DNA of 64,000 bases from Branchiostoma floridae (GCF_000003815.2 NC_049995.1:5361771-5425770), one strand, 5' to 3'; counted from the stretch's first letter, positions 17,705-29,224 are shown. Program-made: numbers and translations. Notes: a model not told the origin generated them from the sequence alone.

Positions 17705-20047
17705 TCATGTGTCTTGTTCTCCGGCTGGATCTACAGACTCAGGCATGTTGTTTGCACATCTACTACTGTGTTGGGTTCTGACATGCTTCTTTAGAGCGCA
17801 TAGATGTGCAGACGAGAATTCACACTGCTCACAGATATATGCTTCCTCCCGAGTGTATGATTTCATATGTCTGTCTAAGCTGTATTTTATGGATGTAGAA
17901 TAGTCACAATGGTCACATTTGTATTGTTTTCCAGCTGGATTTACACATGTACTAGTGTGTTTGGTTCTAACATGCTTCTTCAGAGCGCCTCGATGTGCAG
18001 ATGAGAATTCACATTGGTCACACTTGTAAGGTTTTTCACCACTGTGTATCCTCATGTGTTTGTTTAGGTAAGGCTTTATAGCTGTACGGTAGTTACAGAG
18101 TTCACACACATAGGGTTTGTCATACCCTTCCGTGTGTTTGGTTATGACGTGTCTTTCCATATCAAACTTCCGTGGAGTGGAATAGTCACATTGGTCACAT
18201 TTGTGGTTGTGGGCTTTCTCTGCTCCAGCATGGACTTTCTTATGTACAACTAAGTCAGACTTTATAGCTGTCCTGTATCCGCATTCTTCGCATAGGTAGG
18301 GTTTCTCATTGGTATGTCTTCTTGTGATGTGTTTGTCTAGATGGACTTTCTGTGCAGCAGAGTAGTCACACTGGTCGCATTTGTAAGGTTTTTCACCTGT
18401 ATGAATTTTCATGTGATTGGTTTGTTGAGATTTTGTAGCCGTTCTGTGTCCGCATTCCGAGCAAACGTACGGTTTCTCGCCCATGTGTGTAGCAAAGATG
18501 TGCTTCTGTACATCGTACTTCGAGACAGAGGAATAGTCGCACTGGGTACATTTGTGGGGTTTCTCATCGGTGTGTCTTCTCATGTGTGACCTCAGGTCAT
18601 TCTTAACAGCCGTCTTGTAACCGCACTCCTCGCAAACGTGCCGCTTCTCGCCACCGTGTCTCAACTTGTGCTCGTTTAAGGTGTTTGAGTTCGCTGCACT
18701 GTAGTCGCACTGGTCACATTTGTAAGGTTTCTCACCGGTGTGCGTTCTCTGATGCATCATGAGTCGGCTCTTCTCCAACGTTCTGTACCCACAGTGCTCA
18801 CACATATAGGGTCTCTCACCGGTGTGCCTTTTCTGGTGCCTCATTAGCTGATTCTTCTCTGTTGTTCTGTACCCACACTGCTCACATATGTAGGCTTTCT
18901 CACTATTGTGTGTTTTCATATGTCTGTCAAGGCTGTATTTTAAGAGTGTAGAATAGTCACACTGGTCACATTTGTATTGTTCTACAGCTGTATTCAAAGA
19001 TTCGGTGTGTTTGGTTATGACATGCTTCGTTAGACCGCCTTTATATGTAGACGAGAATTCACACAGGTCACACTTGTAAGGTTTTTTACCGCTGTGTATC
19101 ATCATGTGTTTGTTTAGGTAAGGCTTTATAGCTGTATGGTAGTCACAAAACTCACAAACATAGGGTTTGTCATACTGTTCCATGTGCTTGGTTATGACGT
19201 GCCGTTTCAGATCGCACTTCCGTGCCGTAGAATAATCACATTGGTCACATTTGTGGGGTTCCTTGAGGGCTTTCTCTCTAGGGTGGGCTTTCTCTCTGGT
19301 AGTGTGCCTTCTCATGATATGTGCAGTTAAGTCAGATTTAACTGCTGTGCTGTACCCACACTGATCACATGTGTAGGGTTTCTCTCCAGAGTGTCTTCTT
19401 GCAACATGTTTGTCCAGATGGGCTTTCGATGCAGCACAATAGTCACACTGGTCACACTTGTAAGGTTTTTCACCCGTATGTACTTTCATGTGTGCGGTTA
19501 GTTGAGTTTTTGTGGCCATTTTGTGTCCGCATTCTGAGCAAACGTAAGGTTTCTCACCTTTATGTTTAGACTTGACGTGCTTGCCTACATCAGACTTCTG
19601 TACAGCACAATAATCACATAGGTCACATTTGTAAGGTTTCTCGCCGGTGTGTCGTCTTATATGTGACAACAGGTCACTCTTAACAGCCGTCTTATAACCG
19701 CACTCCTCGCAGACAAGGGACTTCTTCCCACCGTGTCTCAACTTGTGTTCCTTTAAGGTTGCTGACGTCGCAGCAGCGTACTCACACGTGTCACATTTGA
19801 AGGGTCTCTCGCCACTGTGTGTTTTCAAATGTTTCTTGAGCATATACTTCTTGGTTGTTCTGTATCCACAATGCTCACACATGTAAGGTTTATCTTCAGT
19901 GTGCGTTTTCACATGTTTGTCAAAGCCACTCTTTTTTGTTGTAGAATAAGTACACTGGTCACATTTGTAATGTTTTACAGTTGGATTTGTAGATTCATGT
20001 GAGTTTGACATACTTGCTATATGTGCCGTGCCTGCAAGCTTTTGCAT
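17705..20047 (-). CDS. C2H2 zinc-finger protein, 25 fingers (780 aa)
   Basis: A short N-terminus (28 residues, no KRAB, SCAN or BTB) leads directly into 25 tandem C2H2 fingers that run almost to the C-terminus (tail ends VDPAGEQDT). Fingers 2-12 (residues 57-387) correspond one-to-one with fingers 14-24 (residues 416-738), a 359-residue internal duplication. For example CEECGYKTAVKSDL matches CEECGYKTAVKNDL and IKPYLNKHM is in both. Some linkers are extended (after fingers 8, 9, 11, 20, 21, 23). Finger 24 has Tyr in place of the final His (HMKSYT), so it probably cannot bind zinc normally. The protein should bind DNA in the nucleus; its target and the existence of upstream coding exons are unknown. 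The frame stays open a short way 5' of this ATG, so the true start could be in an upstream exon. Confidence 0.85.
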   Translation of the reverse strand: MQKLAGTAHIASMSNSHESTNPTVKHYKCDQCTYSTTKKSGFDKHVKTHTEDKPYMCEHCGYRTTKKYMLKKHLKTHSGERPFKCDTCEYAAATSATLKEHKLRHGGKKSLVCEECGYKTAVKSDLLSHIRRHTGEKPYKCDLCDYCAVQKSDVGKHVKSKHKGEKPYVCSECGHKMATKTQLTAHMKVHTGEKPYKCDQCDYCAASKAHLDKHVARRHSGEKPYTCDQCGYSTAVKSDLTAHIMRRHTTREKAHPREKALKEPHKCDQCDYSTARKCDLKRHVITKHMEQYDKPYVCEFCDYHTAIKPYLNKHMMIHSGKKPYKCDLCEFSSTYKGGLTKHVITKHTESLNTAVEQYKCDQCDYSTLLKYSLDRHMKTHNSEKAYICEQCGYRTTEKNQLMRHQKRHTGERPYMCEHCGYRTLEKSRLMMHQRTHTGEKPYKCDQCDYSAANSNTLNEHKLRHGGEKRHVCEECGYKTAVKNDLRSHMRRHTDEKPHKCTQCDYSSVSKYDVQKHIFATHMGEKPYVCSECGHRTATKSQQTNHMKIHTGEKPYKCDQCDYSAAQKVHLDKHITRRHTNEKPYLCEECGYRTAIKSDLVVHKKVHAGAEKAHNHKCDQCDYSTPRKFDMERHVITKHTEGYDKPYVCELCNYRTAIKPYLNKHMRIHSGEKPYKCDQCEFSSAHRGALKKHVRTKHTSTCVNPAGKQYKCDHCDYSTSIKYSLDRHMKSYTREEAYICEQCEFSSAHLCALKKHVRTQHSSRCANNMPESVDPAGEQDT

Positions 20048-20780
20048 GTGTACACGTAAAATATTGTTTTTATGAGTCCGATTGGATCAAATCTTACCGC
20101 AGTCTCAAATGGCTGTGACCAACTGTAGGTCTAAATGATTCTACCTAAAATATACTTAGGACACAAAACTCTGTTCTCTGTTAACGTCTTGACAGCTGGG
20201 ACCCTTAAGCTGTCATTTACACAGCTCTCAAATGCACAGCCTTCCTTTTCAAGTCTTCTTCTTTCTCTAAGCCTTTTCTCTTCAGCTGGGTCTACGGTAT
20301 GTTATGCCACTTGAACATAACTTGTATGGACCTGCACATGTAGCTATGTTTAGGCTTTCTTGGCAGAAGCAGAAGCTGAGAAGACTTTAAACACCGAAAT
20401 CATCCTTTCTTGTCCTCTTGTCTTGCGGTGTCTACTGTTGGGCACTCTGTACTGTCTGTCTTGATCCCAGGATGTCCAATACGGCTAATCTCTAATGGGG
20501 AATATAGAAGAAAACATTAAGATATACTACTATTACTAGTCTCCCATCAAATCATAAAAAGATTCCAGTAATCATTGGCATGAATTATATAATACGCGTG
20601 CTACAAACGAATGGCAGCGCAACTTACTAGTAGTAGTACTTGAAGGAAATTATGTTGTATATTGGATGGACAACGACGACGATTGATGATTCTGCTACTT
20701 ACAAGAAACAATTTCCTTCATGTTGCAGTCAGATTAAGCCATTTAAGGAATTACTTGAACAAGATTTCAAAGGCCAGAAA
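20048..20780. other. 5' region of the 25-finger gene
   Basis: No certain exon. The minus-strand leader and promoter of the zinc-finger gene should lie here or further right. The 22560-22650 segment resembles the candidate promoter at 15690-15740. Confidence 0.3.
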
Positions 20781-22206
20781 TAATGGTAGGATTGCTAATA
20801 GAGCAATTGTAGGGAATTTCGCTGACGGAAACGACCCTTGACCTCACTGAGCGACATCCGCCGGCTAGGTTGGCCGGGCTCGCATTTTGCTTATCTTTTC
20901 GTTCAAAATTTCTGGATTTTAGCTCTAATCAAGAGCTTCTACCCAGTGCACAGCATGTTTGAACTACTGAGGCACACGATTCCGCCAGTAGACGATGTGG
21001 GACCGCTGGATTGCTCACAGAATCGGCCGATAAAGTGCATCACCACGACGGGCGAGCTGTCCGAACACCACGCCATGGCCAGGCGCGCCATCTAGCCACT
21101 TTCAACAGCCAGTAACTCGCTCTACCTGGGGCTACGAAACATCACGTCACTGAAACTATGTCTCAGACAACCTTGCAGATGCTACGAAGGACTTGCCCTC
21201 TCTCATCGGGGAACACAGTCCTATTGGAGACCAAACGTCGACCGCCCCCCACCCCAACAGTTCCACCGAATCCTCTCGAATTCGCGCGCCCTTCCCGTTC
21301 TCGCGAGACGTCCGTGGTTTCCCGTGACAATCATGATTCCATTAGCGGCGCGGCAGCTACGTACACGAGTGGCACTTCCTTCTCTGCGTTTCTTCTAAAC
21401 ACCATCGACAACACAAGGAAAACAGCTCCAGCGGTGTGCTGAGGACCCTCAGGACCCCTCACTTCGCAGTACTAAGTTAGACTCACTGCGCCGACGCACC
21501 TGTTTACGGCCCGAGTCTACGCTGTTCGACAGTGCCCAGCGGCGTTCTGCAGGCGGATCTTCACCAGTCCTGGACTGTTTCTTTGACACTTGAACTGGAA
21601 TCTTATATTCTCTCTAATCTACTACAATAACAATAACAATACCACCCTTCTTCACACATTTTCCGCTACGCGGTTTGGGGCCACCTCACTACGCTCGGCT
21701 TGGCTGTTGATGTCTTTGCACAACCTGTAAGCCTCTCATCGAGCAGAATAAAGACATCATTTGACCCCAAACCGCGTAGCTTTCTCCTTGTGTCATCTCG
21801 GAGTACGTAAGAGTAATTATGGTAGGATTGCTAATAGAGTAATCGTAGGGAATTTCGCTGACGGAAACGACCCTTGACCTCACTGAGCGACATCCGCCGG
21901 CTAGGTCGGCCGGGCTCGCATTTTGCTTAACCACCATCCCACCCTTGCTGCCTTGAATTTATCCTTTCAAAGAATGTTACCGTAGCACTACATGTATATG
22001 TACACTCACTGTATTGCTCATTGTTATAGCCAAGATCCTGGTCTTAGACCCTACATTGTTGTAATCGGCAAGACCTTGGTCTTAGGCCGTTGATGTCTTT
22101 GCACAACCTGTAAGCCTCTCATCGAGCAGAATAAAGACATCATAATTTTGACCCCAAACCGCGTAGCTTTCTCCTTGTGTCATCTCGGAGTACGTAAGAG
22201 TAATTA
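20781..22206. mobile_element. tandem pair of an unclassified transposon or repeat
   Basis: Unit 1 spans about 20781-21819 and unit 2 about 21816-22206. Their left ends (20785-20892 and 21821-21929, starting GGTAGGATTGCTAATAGAG) are nearly identical over about 108 bases, as are their right ends (21703-21817 and 22088-22206, ending GTACGTAAGAGTAATTA). The middle is about 0.8 kb in unit 1 and a different, shorter 0.16 kb in unit 2. Unit 1 contains a perfect 16-bp inverted repeat GCTACGCGGTTTGGGG (21665-21680 and 21765-21780) enclosing a second hairpin (GATGTCTTT...AAAGACATC). Open frames of 85 and 94 codons at 20838 and 21158 are Pro/Ser/Arg-rich and unrecognised. Confidence 0.65.
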
Positions 22207-23193
22207 GTAGTACAATGCATTGCAAAGTAACGTGAATTGAGAATTCACAAGTTTTCTTAAAATCTCAAATAATAACTATAGATATGAGACAACATGCATT
22301 GTTTTCAACAACAACGTTAAATGTATTTTAAAAACATCATCTTTGGAAATAAATTATACCCCCCTCCCCACCCGCACCACCAAAGCACTAGCGCACACTT
22401 GCTTCCAATTTCCATGTCAGCCCCGAATATCTTAACATGAACTAGATGGAGTGAACAGTGAAGTAACTGCTTACCTAGTGCCTACTTTGTAGAAATTTCC
22501 AGATTTGTTAAAAAATCTCCGGTGATTTGGGGGATATTGCCTCTCCGATCCACGCTAAAAATTGGCGGACAAGCTTAAGTCGGGCCAAAGGTCAAACGTC
22601 AAAGTTGATCAACCTGATTTTCCACATAGTGAGTAAAAATGATGATGGCCACCGTAGGGCATCGTTTTGGGGCGATCGGATGATATGAAAATTAAAATGT
22701 TTTCCGCTACCTAGTTTTGTTTGGTTCTTGATTTATACATGTGTGTAATAGCCACAAGTAACGGCGCTTTGTGTGTCCAATGTGAAATTCCTTTTTCAGG
22801 AAACTTGCAAAAATTAGTTTAGATTCACATCAATAGAAGGTAACCTGTGGCAACATATTCGAATGGGAAATACAGACTAATGCTTCAAACATACCGGTAG
22901 TTAGTTATCATGGGGATTCTGAAACTCATTACAACTGTTGTTGTTGTTGTTGTTGTTGTTGTCCTCATTTAACGTCTATTATTTCGCTAGACGTGGTCTC
23001 TTGGTGCTGAGTAACACATGGTTCGCTTTAGAGTCAATAGTCTCTCTTGGTATTTAACTCTTGGTTCCTGTTTAACTGTTACAGCTGCAATTTACAGTCT
23101 GGTCACTAGGTGTCCTCACTGGCACGTCTTGTGCAACCTAGGCCGCAAACTGTACCCCGGCCTCGGCCAGTAACTCATCTGGAGTATTATTAA
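22207..23193. other. intergenic, with (GTT)n microsatellite
   Basis: No gene seen. A perfect GTT run occupies about 22935-22962. The segment near 22560-22650 has words shared with the candidate zinc-finger promoter at 15690-15740 (GTCAAAGTTGA, ACCTGAT). Confidence 0.4.
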
Positions 23194-23545
23194 CCGCAGA
23201 GACGACTGTTGGCCTATTATCGCTTATACTACTAACGCTCCCGGCCAACAGTCGCAGACTTCAACATTGAACGGAATCAAAAAATCGCCGAATAAACGAG
23301 CCGCTGCACTAATCCTCGGATCTCTGGGTGTCCCTCACTTCCTAACAGCCTTACCTAGCCAGCCGGAGCGTTTTCCGGCTCAAAAACCCCCTTCGCTAGC
23401 CGCGCCGGGACTAAATGCACTCCGATCGCACTGTTTATACACACCGAGTGGCGGCCATATTGGAAATACCGGCTTAGCCGGCGCGCCGAATTGGCCGGGA
23501 GCGTTAGTAGTATAAGCGATAATAGGCCAACAGTCGTCTCTGCGG
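23194..23545. mobile_element. MITE with 53-bp perfect terminal inverted repeats
   Basis: Bases 23194-23246 and 23493-23545 are exact inverted copies over 53 bp (55 bp if the next two are counted); the outer end reads CCGCAGAGACGACTGTTGGC. The 352-bp element is GC-rich inside and has no transposase. No convincing target-site duplication is visible, so the superfamily is open. Zero mismatches between the arms suggest a recent origin or gene conversion between arms. Confidence 0.85.
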
Positions 23546-24059
23546 CTAGAGAATTATTAGTCTATTTGGGATTTGGCCAATTTGTGCTATTTTTACAGTG
23601 ACTCGTGGAGCTTTTAAGTTAACATTTTAGTAACATTTTTGGCTGGATTTTTAAAAAATCTATTATCACTTTTATCTAATTCTTCTTCTTATCCTCTTCG
23701 TCCCTGGTGAGACATAAGGCTATGACCTTCTTATCTAATGCCCTATTACATTAGTTTTGTGTTGTCATCTATAAGATTAGATCAGTGTGGCCTACTGTCT
23801 TTTTTTTTGGCAAGATAAACTTTAGCCTACTGTCTATGAAGGTTAAAGACTTTCTCATACTTTGAAAACTTTTCTTGACACAAAAAGTTTTTGTTCTCTC
23901 TTGGGACTTTTCCACAATGATTCGCTCTCATTTTCCTGAATATTCTTGACCTTTCTTACGATTTACATTGTATTTCAAAGGACCATTAAGTGTGTTTAAT
24001 CAATTACATATAACTTGGGAATAGTCAAGTACAATAAACTTGTAGCCATAAAAGTCATA

Positions 24060-24368
24060 AAACTGGAAAATGAATTTTTGGCGCGACCAGGCCAGCTGAA
24101 ACGTCTAGCCAATGGGAAGCGAGGATTGTAGTCACGTGGTCCGGACGGTTTTACCCCAACCTTCTCCATTCCGTGCCGAGCGGACAGTTTTGGTAGCTGC
24201 TGTCGACAAGTTTCCTCTGTTTTTCTTACTTCTCGAGGATTTATACTTGTTGTTTCGCGCTTTTCTGTAAGCTGGAGGTACACCAACCCGACTTGGAACT
24301 GACAGAAGCTTTGCCATGCGGGCTAGCCGGCTTTTTACCGCCGAAGTGGTTGCAGTAGCGAGCCGCAG
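24060..24368 (+). promoter_or_regulatory. candidate CpG-rich promoter and 5' UTR exon of the KIF21 gene
   Basis: This segment is CpG- and GC-rich in AT-rich surroundings and holds a CCAAT box (GCCAATGGGA near 24108) and an E-box (CACGTG near 24133). It ends with a strong donor, GCCGCAG|GTAAGA, at 24368/24369. The next plus-strand acceptor that makes sense is at 29171, just before the KIF21 start codon, so this is probably the non-coding first exon. The link across 4.8 kb is inference. Confidence 0.5.
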
Positions 24369-25895
24369 GTAAGAGCAAGCCGGGCGCCCCCCTCCCACTC
24401 CCCGCCAACCTAGCTAACTTTTCTCCGCTTGTTTTTCGTGAGTTTTACGGGGTTAAGGTCGGGTACAAATACAGTACGTTATGTAGTGCGTATTTGGAAA
24501 GATTTACAAAGACAAAAGGAAGATGTGACGCTTGTTTTTGCGATGTTTACGTTGTTTATGGTAGACTAAACGTTAGAAGCTCCAGGCCATATGAAAGTGT
24601 CCGGTCGACCGACCTTTTTTTCTGTATACGTGCCCGCGGCTACAAACTAAAGGGGATTTTCTTGCCTGTTTACAACAACAAATTTTACATATGATACGTT
24701 AAAATTTAGGTTCTTTGTTGATAACGGTCGAAAATTTTTTGTGTGGAATATAGACGGTTGGACCGGAAGTTGGAAGTGTAGAAACAGTTGTTCGTTGTTG
24801 TCGAATATAATACGTCACGCACTAAAATAACACAACAAAAACATTTTGTAGGTATTATCAAAAAGGACGATATCATAATTTTACAGCGATGTTTTATCGA
24901 TTCGTCTGTCTTTGAAGAAAGCAAATTATTTAACCTTTCTTTAAATACATGTAACATTTTTTTTTGCGAATCATGACGTGACATTTCAAAAACACGTAGA
25001 TTTCCAAAACATGTTTCGTAGTATGTAAAATTATGTTACCATGTGGATTTCCTTATGAACAACAATTGTGGTAAATTGTACGATTCGTTGGTACGTCTTT
25101 TGCCGATTTCTGTATTAAACCAGACCAGTTTTGTATCAGTTTATTGTGAAGCATGGCCACATGCGGTGTCCCCAAACAAAACTGCAGATCAAATTTCAAT
25201 TTTCCTCCCACAGTAGCATTTTATACACAATGGAGTAGTGTGTAAAATAATTCAATTGTTTTGCTGGAAATACATTCATGAATCTCTGCAAAAAAAGGCT
25301 TCGGAAAAATGTATTTTTCTAACTGTGAAATTTTGAGTGAGGAACAGTATGGGTCTCTGCATGTGGTTTTTACATAGAGAACAAAGCCCTGTATTGTATA
25401 AAGATGATAATGTTGCCATTTGTCCACTAATCTGTCCCTATAGACTCAACAACTGCAAAGAAAGGGGGAGGGGTAATTATGGACATAACAAATCACCCCT
25501 GCCCCATGGGGGTGCAGTTGTGTGCTATTCTGAGATTTCTCGGAAGCAAAATGATCATTTTTTTCAGGTCTGATTTTTTTAAAAGAATCTCAGACTCACT
25601 AATTTATTTTATTGTGATTTCAGATCAGCCTTCTCGGGTACATGTACTAGTCCACTAGTGCCTACTTGCTGAAAAGTCACACGTTTTGTGACCGTTTTTG
25701 ATAGAAATGTCTATTAGAAACAACAACAAAAGAAAGAAGTATGAGCTATCGTAAAATTTTGATAAGAAAAGTATAGTACATCCTTTTCCATTCCTAACTC
25801 TATCCAAACTTGAGTTCCTGTTTCAGTGTTTGTTTAGTAAAATCTCAGACTGTAAGTATAGTCTGGGAACTAAAAATCTAATGGTGTTCCATGAC
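24369..25895. other. probable 5' UTR intron of KIF21, left part
   Basis: AT-rich sequence with no recognised exon or classified repeat. Confidence 0.35.
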
Positions 25896-25903
25896 TCCCA
25901 TCT

Positions 25904-26331
25904 TAATCTCCAAGCAGATCCTACAATGGCATAAGATAGTACCAAACTGGCCAAGAAGTTTAGTCAGCCAAGAGGTGTCCATTTGCCATGTAGAATCTGC
26001 CACCAGTCGGCTAGAACAAAGGTTATTAACATCCAATTGTTTCCCATTCAAACTCTGCTTGCAGTGTAGGTGCTAATTGCCCTCCTTCCTGTTTGGTGCT
26101 AACTTCCAACTGGGACATGTGCTGGTCAATGACTTTGTCCCAGTGTAAGTCGCTCGTAAAATAATTAGCACATGACAACAGGGAGGGGCAGCAACACCAT
26201 TGTTGAATAGAAATGCTCCTCCCTGTTTCAGTGGAGGCAGATCCCCGGTAGCAAACACACTCCTAAGCCGGCTTCACTCCTGGCAGCTTTTGATACTATC
26301 TTATACTACCGTAGGATCTGCTTGGAGATTA
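25904..26331. mobile_element. 428-bp MITE with 8-bp target-site duplication
   Basis: The ends are TAATCTCCAAGCAGATCCTA at 25904 and its inverse finishing at 26331, with similarity continuing about 50 bases inward (CATAAGATAGTA.CAAA.CTGGCCA). TCCCATCT flanks both sides (25896-25903 and 26332-26339). The ends match those at 61415. The duplication length fits hAT or related transposases. Confidence 0.8.
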
Positions 26332-26561
26332 TCCCATCTGGCTCGAGATTTAAAAGGTGCTTTGCACAGGTTGATTTTATTAACCACATCCCTACTGAGT
26401 TAGCCTGTTGACAGCAAATTTATATTGATAGATGTGGTGATGTAGCAGGAGAGGGTTAAAAAGACACATCTGGCTGAACTGTGAGTGCTGGCAGGTTGAT
26501 TTAAATCTGTAATGAAGCAAGAGAAAGCTGAAACAGATGTACACAGACTACTGGGTTCACT

Positions 26562-26668
26562 AGCCTGGTATCCAGCCGTAATAGCCTCCGAGTCTCTTCT
26601 CTCCTCTCTGGTAATTGCCAGAGAGGAGAGAAGAGACTCGGAAGCTATTACGGCTGGATACCAGGCTA
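26562..26668. mobile_element. nearly perfect 107-bp palindromic MITE
   Basis: Two arms of about 50 bp (AGCCTGGTATCCAGCCGTAA... and its inverse) pair with a single mismatch around a six-base loop (TAATTG). GGTTCACT flanks both sides (26554-26561 and 26669-26676), an 8-bp target-site duplication. The ends match the TAGCCTGG elements at 11366 and 44547. Confidence 0.85.
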
Positions 26669-26676
26669 GGTTCACT

Positions 26677-29171
26677 CTACAATAGTAAAAGAAGACTGAA
26701 GAGGATTTTTTTTCAACACTGAATTTACTGTAAAACCAGAAATGTTTGCGACGGTTCTGTGTTTGCATTTTTGATGATGACCACTCCAGTTAAAATTTTA
26801 AACCCCTACGAACATATGCTGTTTTACCGTAAAACCCTATATGACAGTTTCAACTGCAAACTTGATACCACCTCAAAGTTAAACACTTAATTTTCTAACA
26901 GTAACAACAACAAAACTAGATCCCTGTGAGCATATACTTGCTTTTACGGTATCTTTCTTGCCGATTTACTGTAAATTTTGTAATATTTGCAGTTGTTTTG
27001 TCTGTGTTGTTATTTTCACAGTGAAAGCATATCTCAGAAAGAAACATATACTCTGTCTTGCAAAGTATGTTAGAATAGCTCCCTGGGCCGTCAATACAAT
27101 TTAAGGGGCATGTTGCTGGGGGCTCTGGAAAAACCTGTAGCCCCTGAGAGCTGTTCTCTGGCAACCAGGGTAAAAACATCTACAACAACAACAACCTTCT
27201 TTTCCTTCATGCCAAAATATGAAGTCCCTAATAATGTAAATCAATTTACAGTACAGTGAACTCTTGTATCCTTTTGAGCATCAAGGCATCAGCTGTTTAT
27301 ATGATATCAAAGAAAACCCTAGCCATTGTTAAAAACTATTTATTGATTAAGTTGAAAGCCCTACCCTACGTTGATGTAGTAGGGCTAGAAATTTATTTTA
27401 GGGTACACAACGTGAAATAAAGTACTACGGTACTGTACTTGTACAATATTAATAAATCCACTCTTCAGAGCTTGAACATGGATCACTAAAGTTCACTTTG
27501 TAATGCAAGAATTTTTTGTGGGAGACTTAAATGTCAAGAATGTAATGTGTGCTAGTGTACAAATTACAACAGTACCTTCATATTTGTAACACTTTAGTAT
27601 AGGTGCACCTGTAACACTGCAGTCTGTACCAACTTGCAACCCACAGTAAAACAATAGGTGCACATCTCTAATTCTTGGTGCACGAAAGTGCATATACATG
27701 CAGGACTTGTTTTTCAAAAGTTCACTTCTGCAATATTTTTCAATGCCAGGTGGTAATCCAGTTAAAATGCCATTTGTGAAGCACAGGTAATAATTTAACG
27801 ATTTATAGAAGAAAGTGACAAAGGGTTATTGACAAAGGAAGGAGAAGAAAATTGGGAGTCTGACCCGTAACCCAATGGGTGTACCACCCAGAGTCCCAGA
27901 CTTCAACTTCAAGGTCAAGTGAAGTAAATGGCACCAGGCCAGGAATAAGAAACTGTCTGAATGAATACTTGATTAAACAGATTATCTTACATGTACACAA
28001 GTACCTCCACTGTGAATGCAAATGATATGAAAATAGATGGAGGTATTGTATTGTTGCAGTGTTTGAAATACTAGTACCCATCTGCAGTCTGCAATTTGCA
28101 GAAGGATTTTCAAGATTGCAGAAGAAAAATAAAATTAAACAATCTGCAATTTTGCAGTATGAAAAAAATCTGGCCGTTTCCAAAAATCATATCCAGTTGC
28201 TTATTTGGTGTACCTTTATTATAGATTTTAAATTAGTATGTTATTTGGAAGTAGGTGTGATAATAATTAGACTAGTACATTTATGAATTGATTGGTATAC
28301 TTCAAGCTGTAGCCTGTATAGATAAGAATGTATGGAGGCTTCTGTATTTGCAGAAAAAAATTGGAAAAAAGTATTGGGACCACTGTGTTGTGTCAGTGTG
28401 TCTGTCTGTCTGTGTGTTTTTTTGTGGTCAGCATATAGGTGGATTGTGGAGATGTTTGCTGTATATTTCGGTCTTGGAAAGATGAAGGTCAAGGTCATTG
28501 TCGGGCCCTGGCAACTGTTTTTGGTACTGCAGCAGAACTTCCTGGTTTTCTCCTGGTTTGATTTTTGGAAGGATGAAGATCAATAAATCTCAGTATCTTT
28601 GAGTTAGAAGGTGAAACAATGCCAATTGAAACTACACTAAATTATTAGGTTCAACAATTTTAGAATGGACAGTAAAGACACTTTGTCTAACCCAGTGTTT
28701 TGACATGCTCTGTCTGAATTGTTTTGCCTGTTTCCTAGCTATTAGATAAAGGAACTTTGTTATTGAGAACCTCACTCAATTTCCCTCCTACCGGTAAATC
28801 AATGTCTGATACACAAGTGTCCTAGGAAATTATAGAAATGACTGGGGAGACTTCAATCCTACGGATAATCACATCTTCAGGTTCAAGATCACCCACGTCC
28901 AATCTTCCTTGTATTAAGCAAGTTATTTTGATAAACCATCAATAACTGTTCATCATATTTACACTGTCACCATGGTTACCGGGGGTGTTAAGTTACAATG
29001 TAGCAAGTGGCAGGACGGAGCTGGAATGGCTGTGTTTGCATAAGAATAAACAGAGCGGTAGTTTGTAAGGCTAAACCATCTGAAAGTAAACATCATGTAT
29101 TTACTTGTAAATAATCATTCTAGTTTGTTTATACTAGAACTGTAAATAAGGGAAATATTTGTGTTTTCCAG
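26677..29171. other. probable 5' UTR intron of KIF21, right part
   Basis: No exon recognised. Fragments such as TTTACTGTAAAACCAGAAATGTTTGCG (two blocks near 26725) belong to a dispersed TACTGTAAATGC-type family, also at 43490 and 60508. Confidence 0.35.
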
Positions 29172-29224
29172 GTAGCAGTTTAGAAGACTATACGCGGGAA
29201 AACTTGGATAAACCATTGTCCGCC

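Noticed and set aside
29159..29224. Upstream ATG at 29159 in the KIF21 frame
   Set aside because: It lies before the probable exon acceptor (29171), and the vertebrate KIF21 N-terminus aligns from the ATG at 29225.
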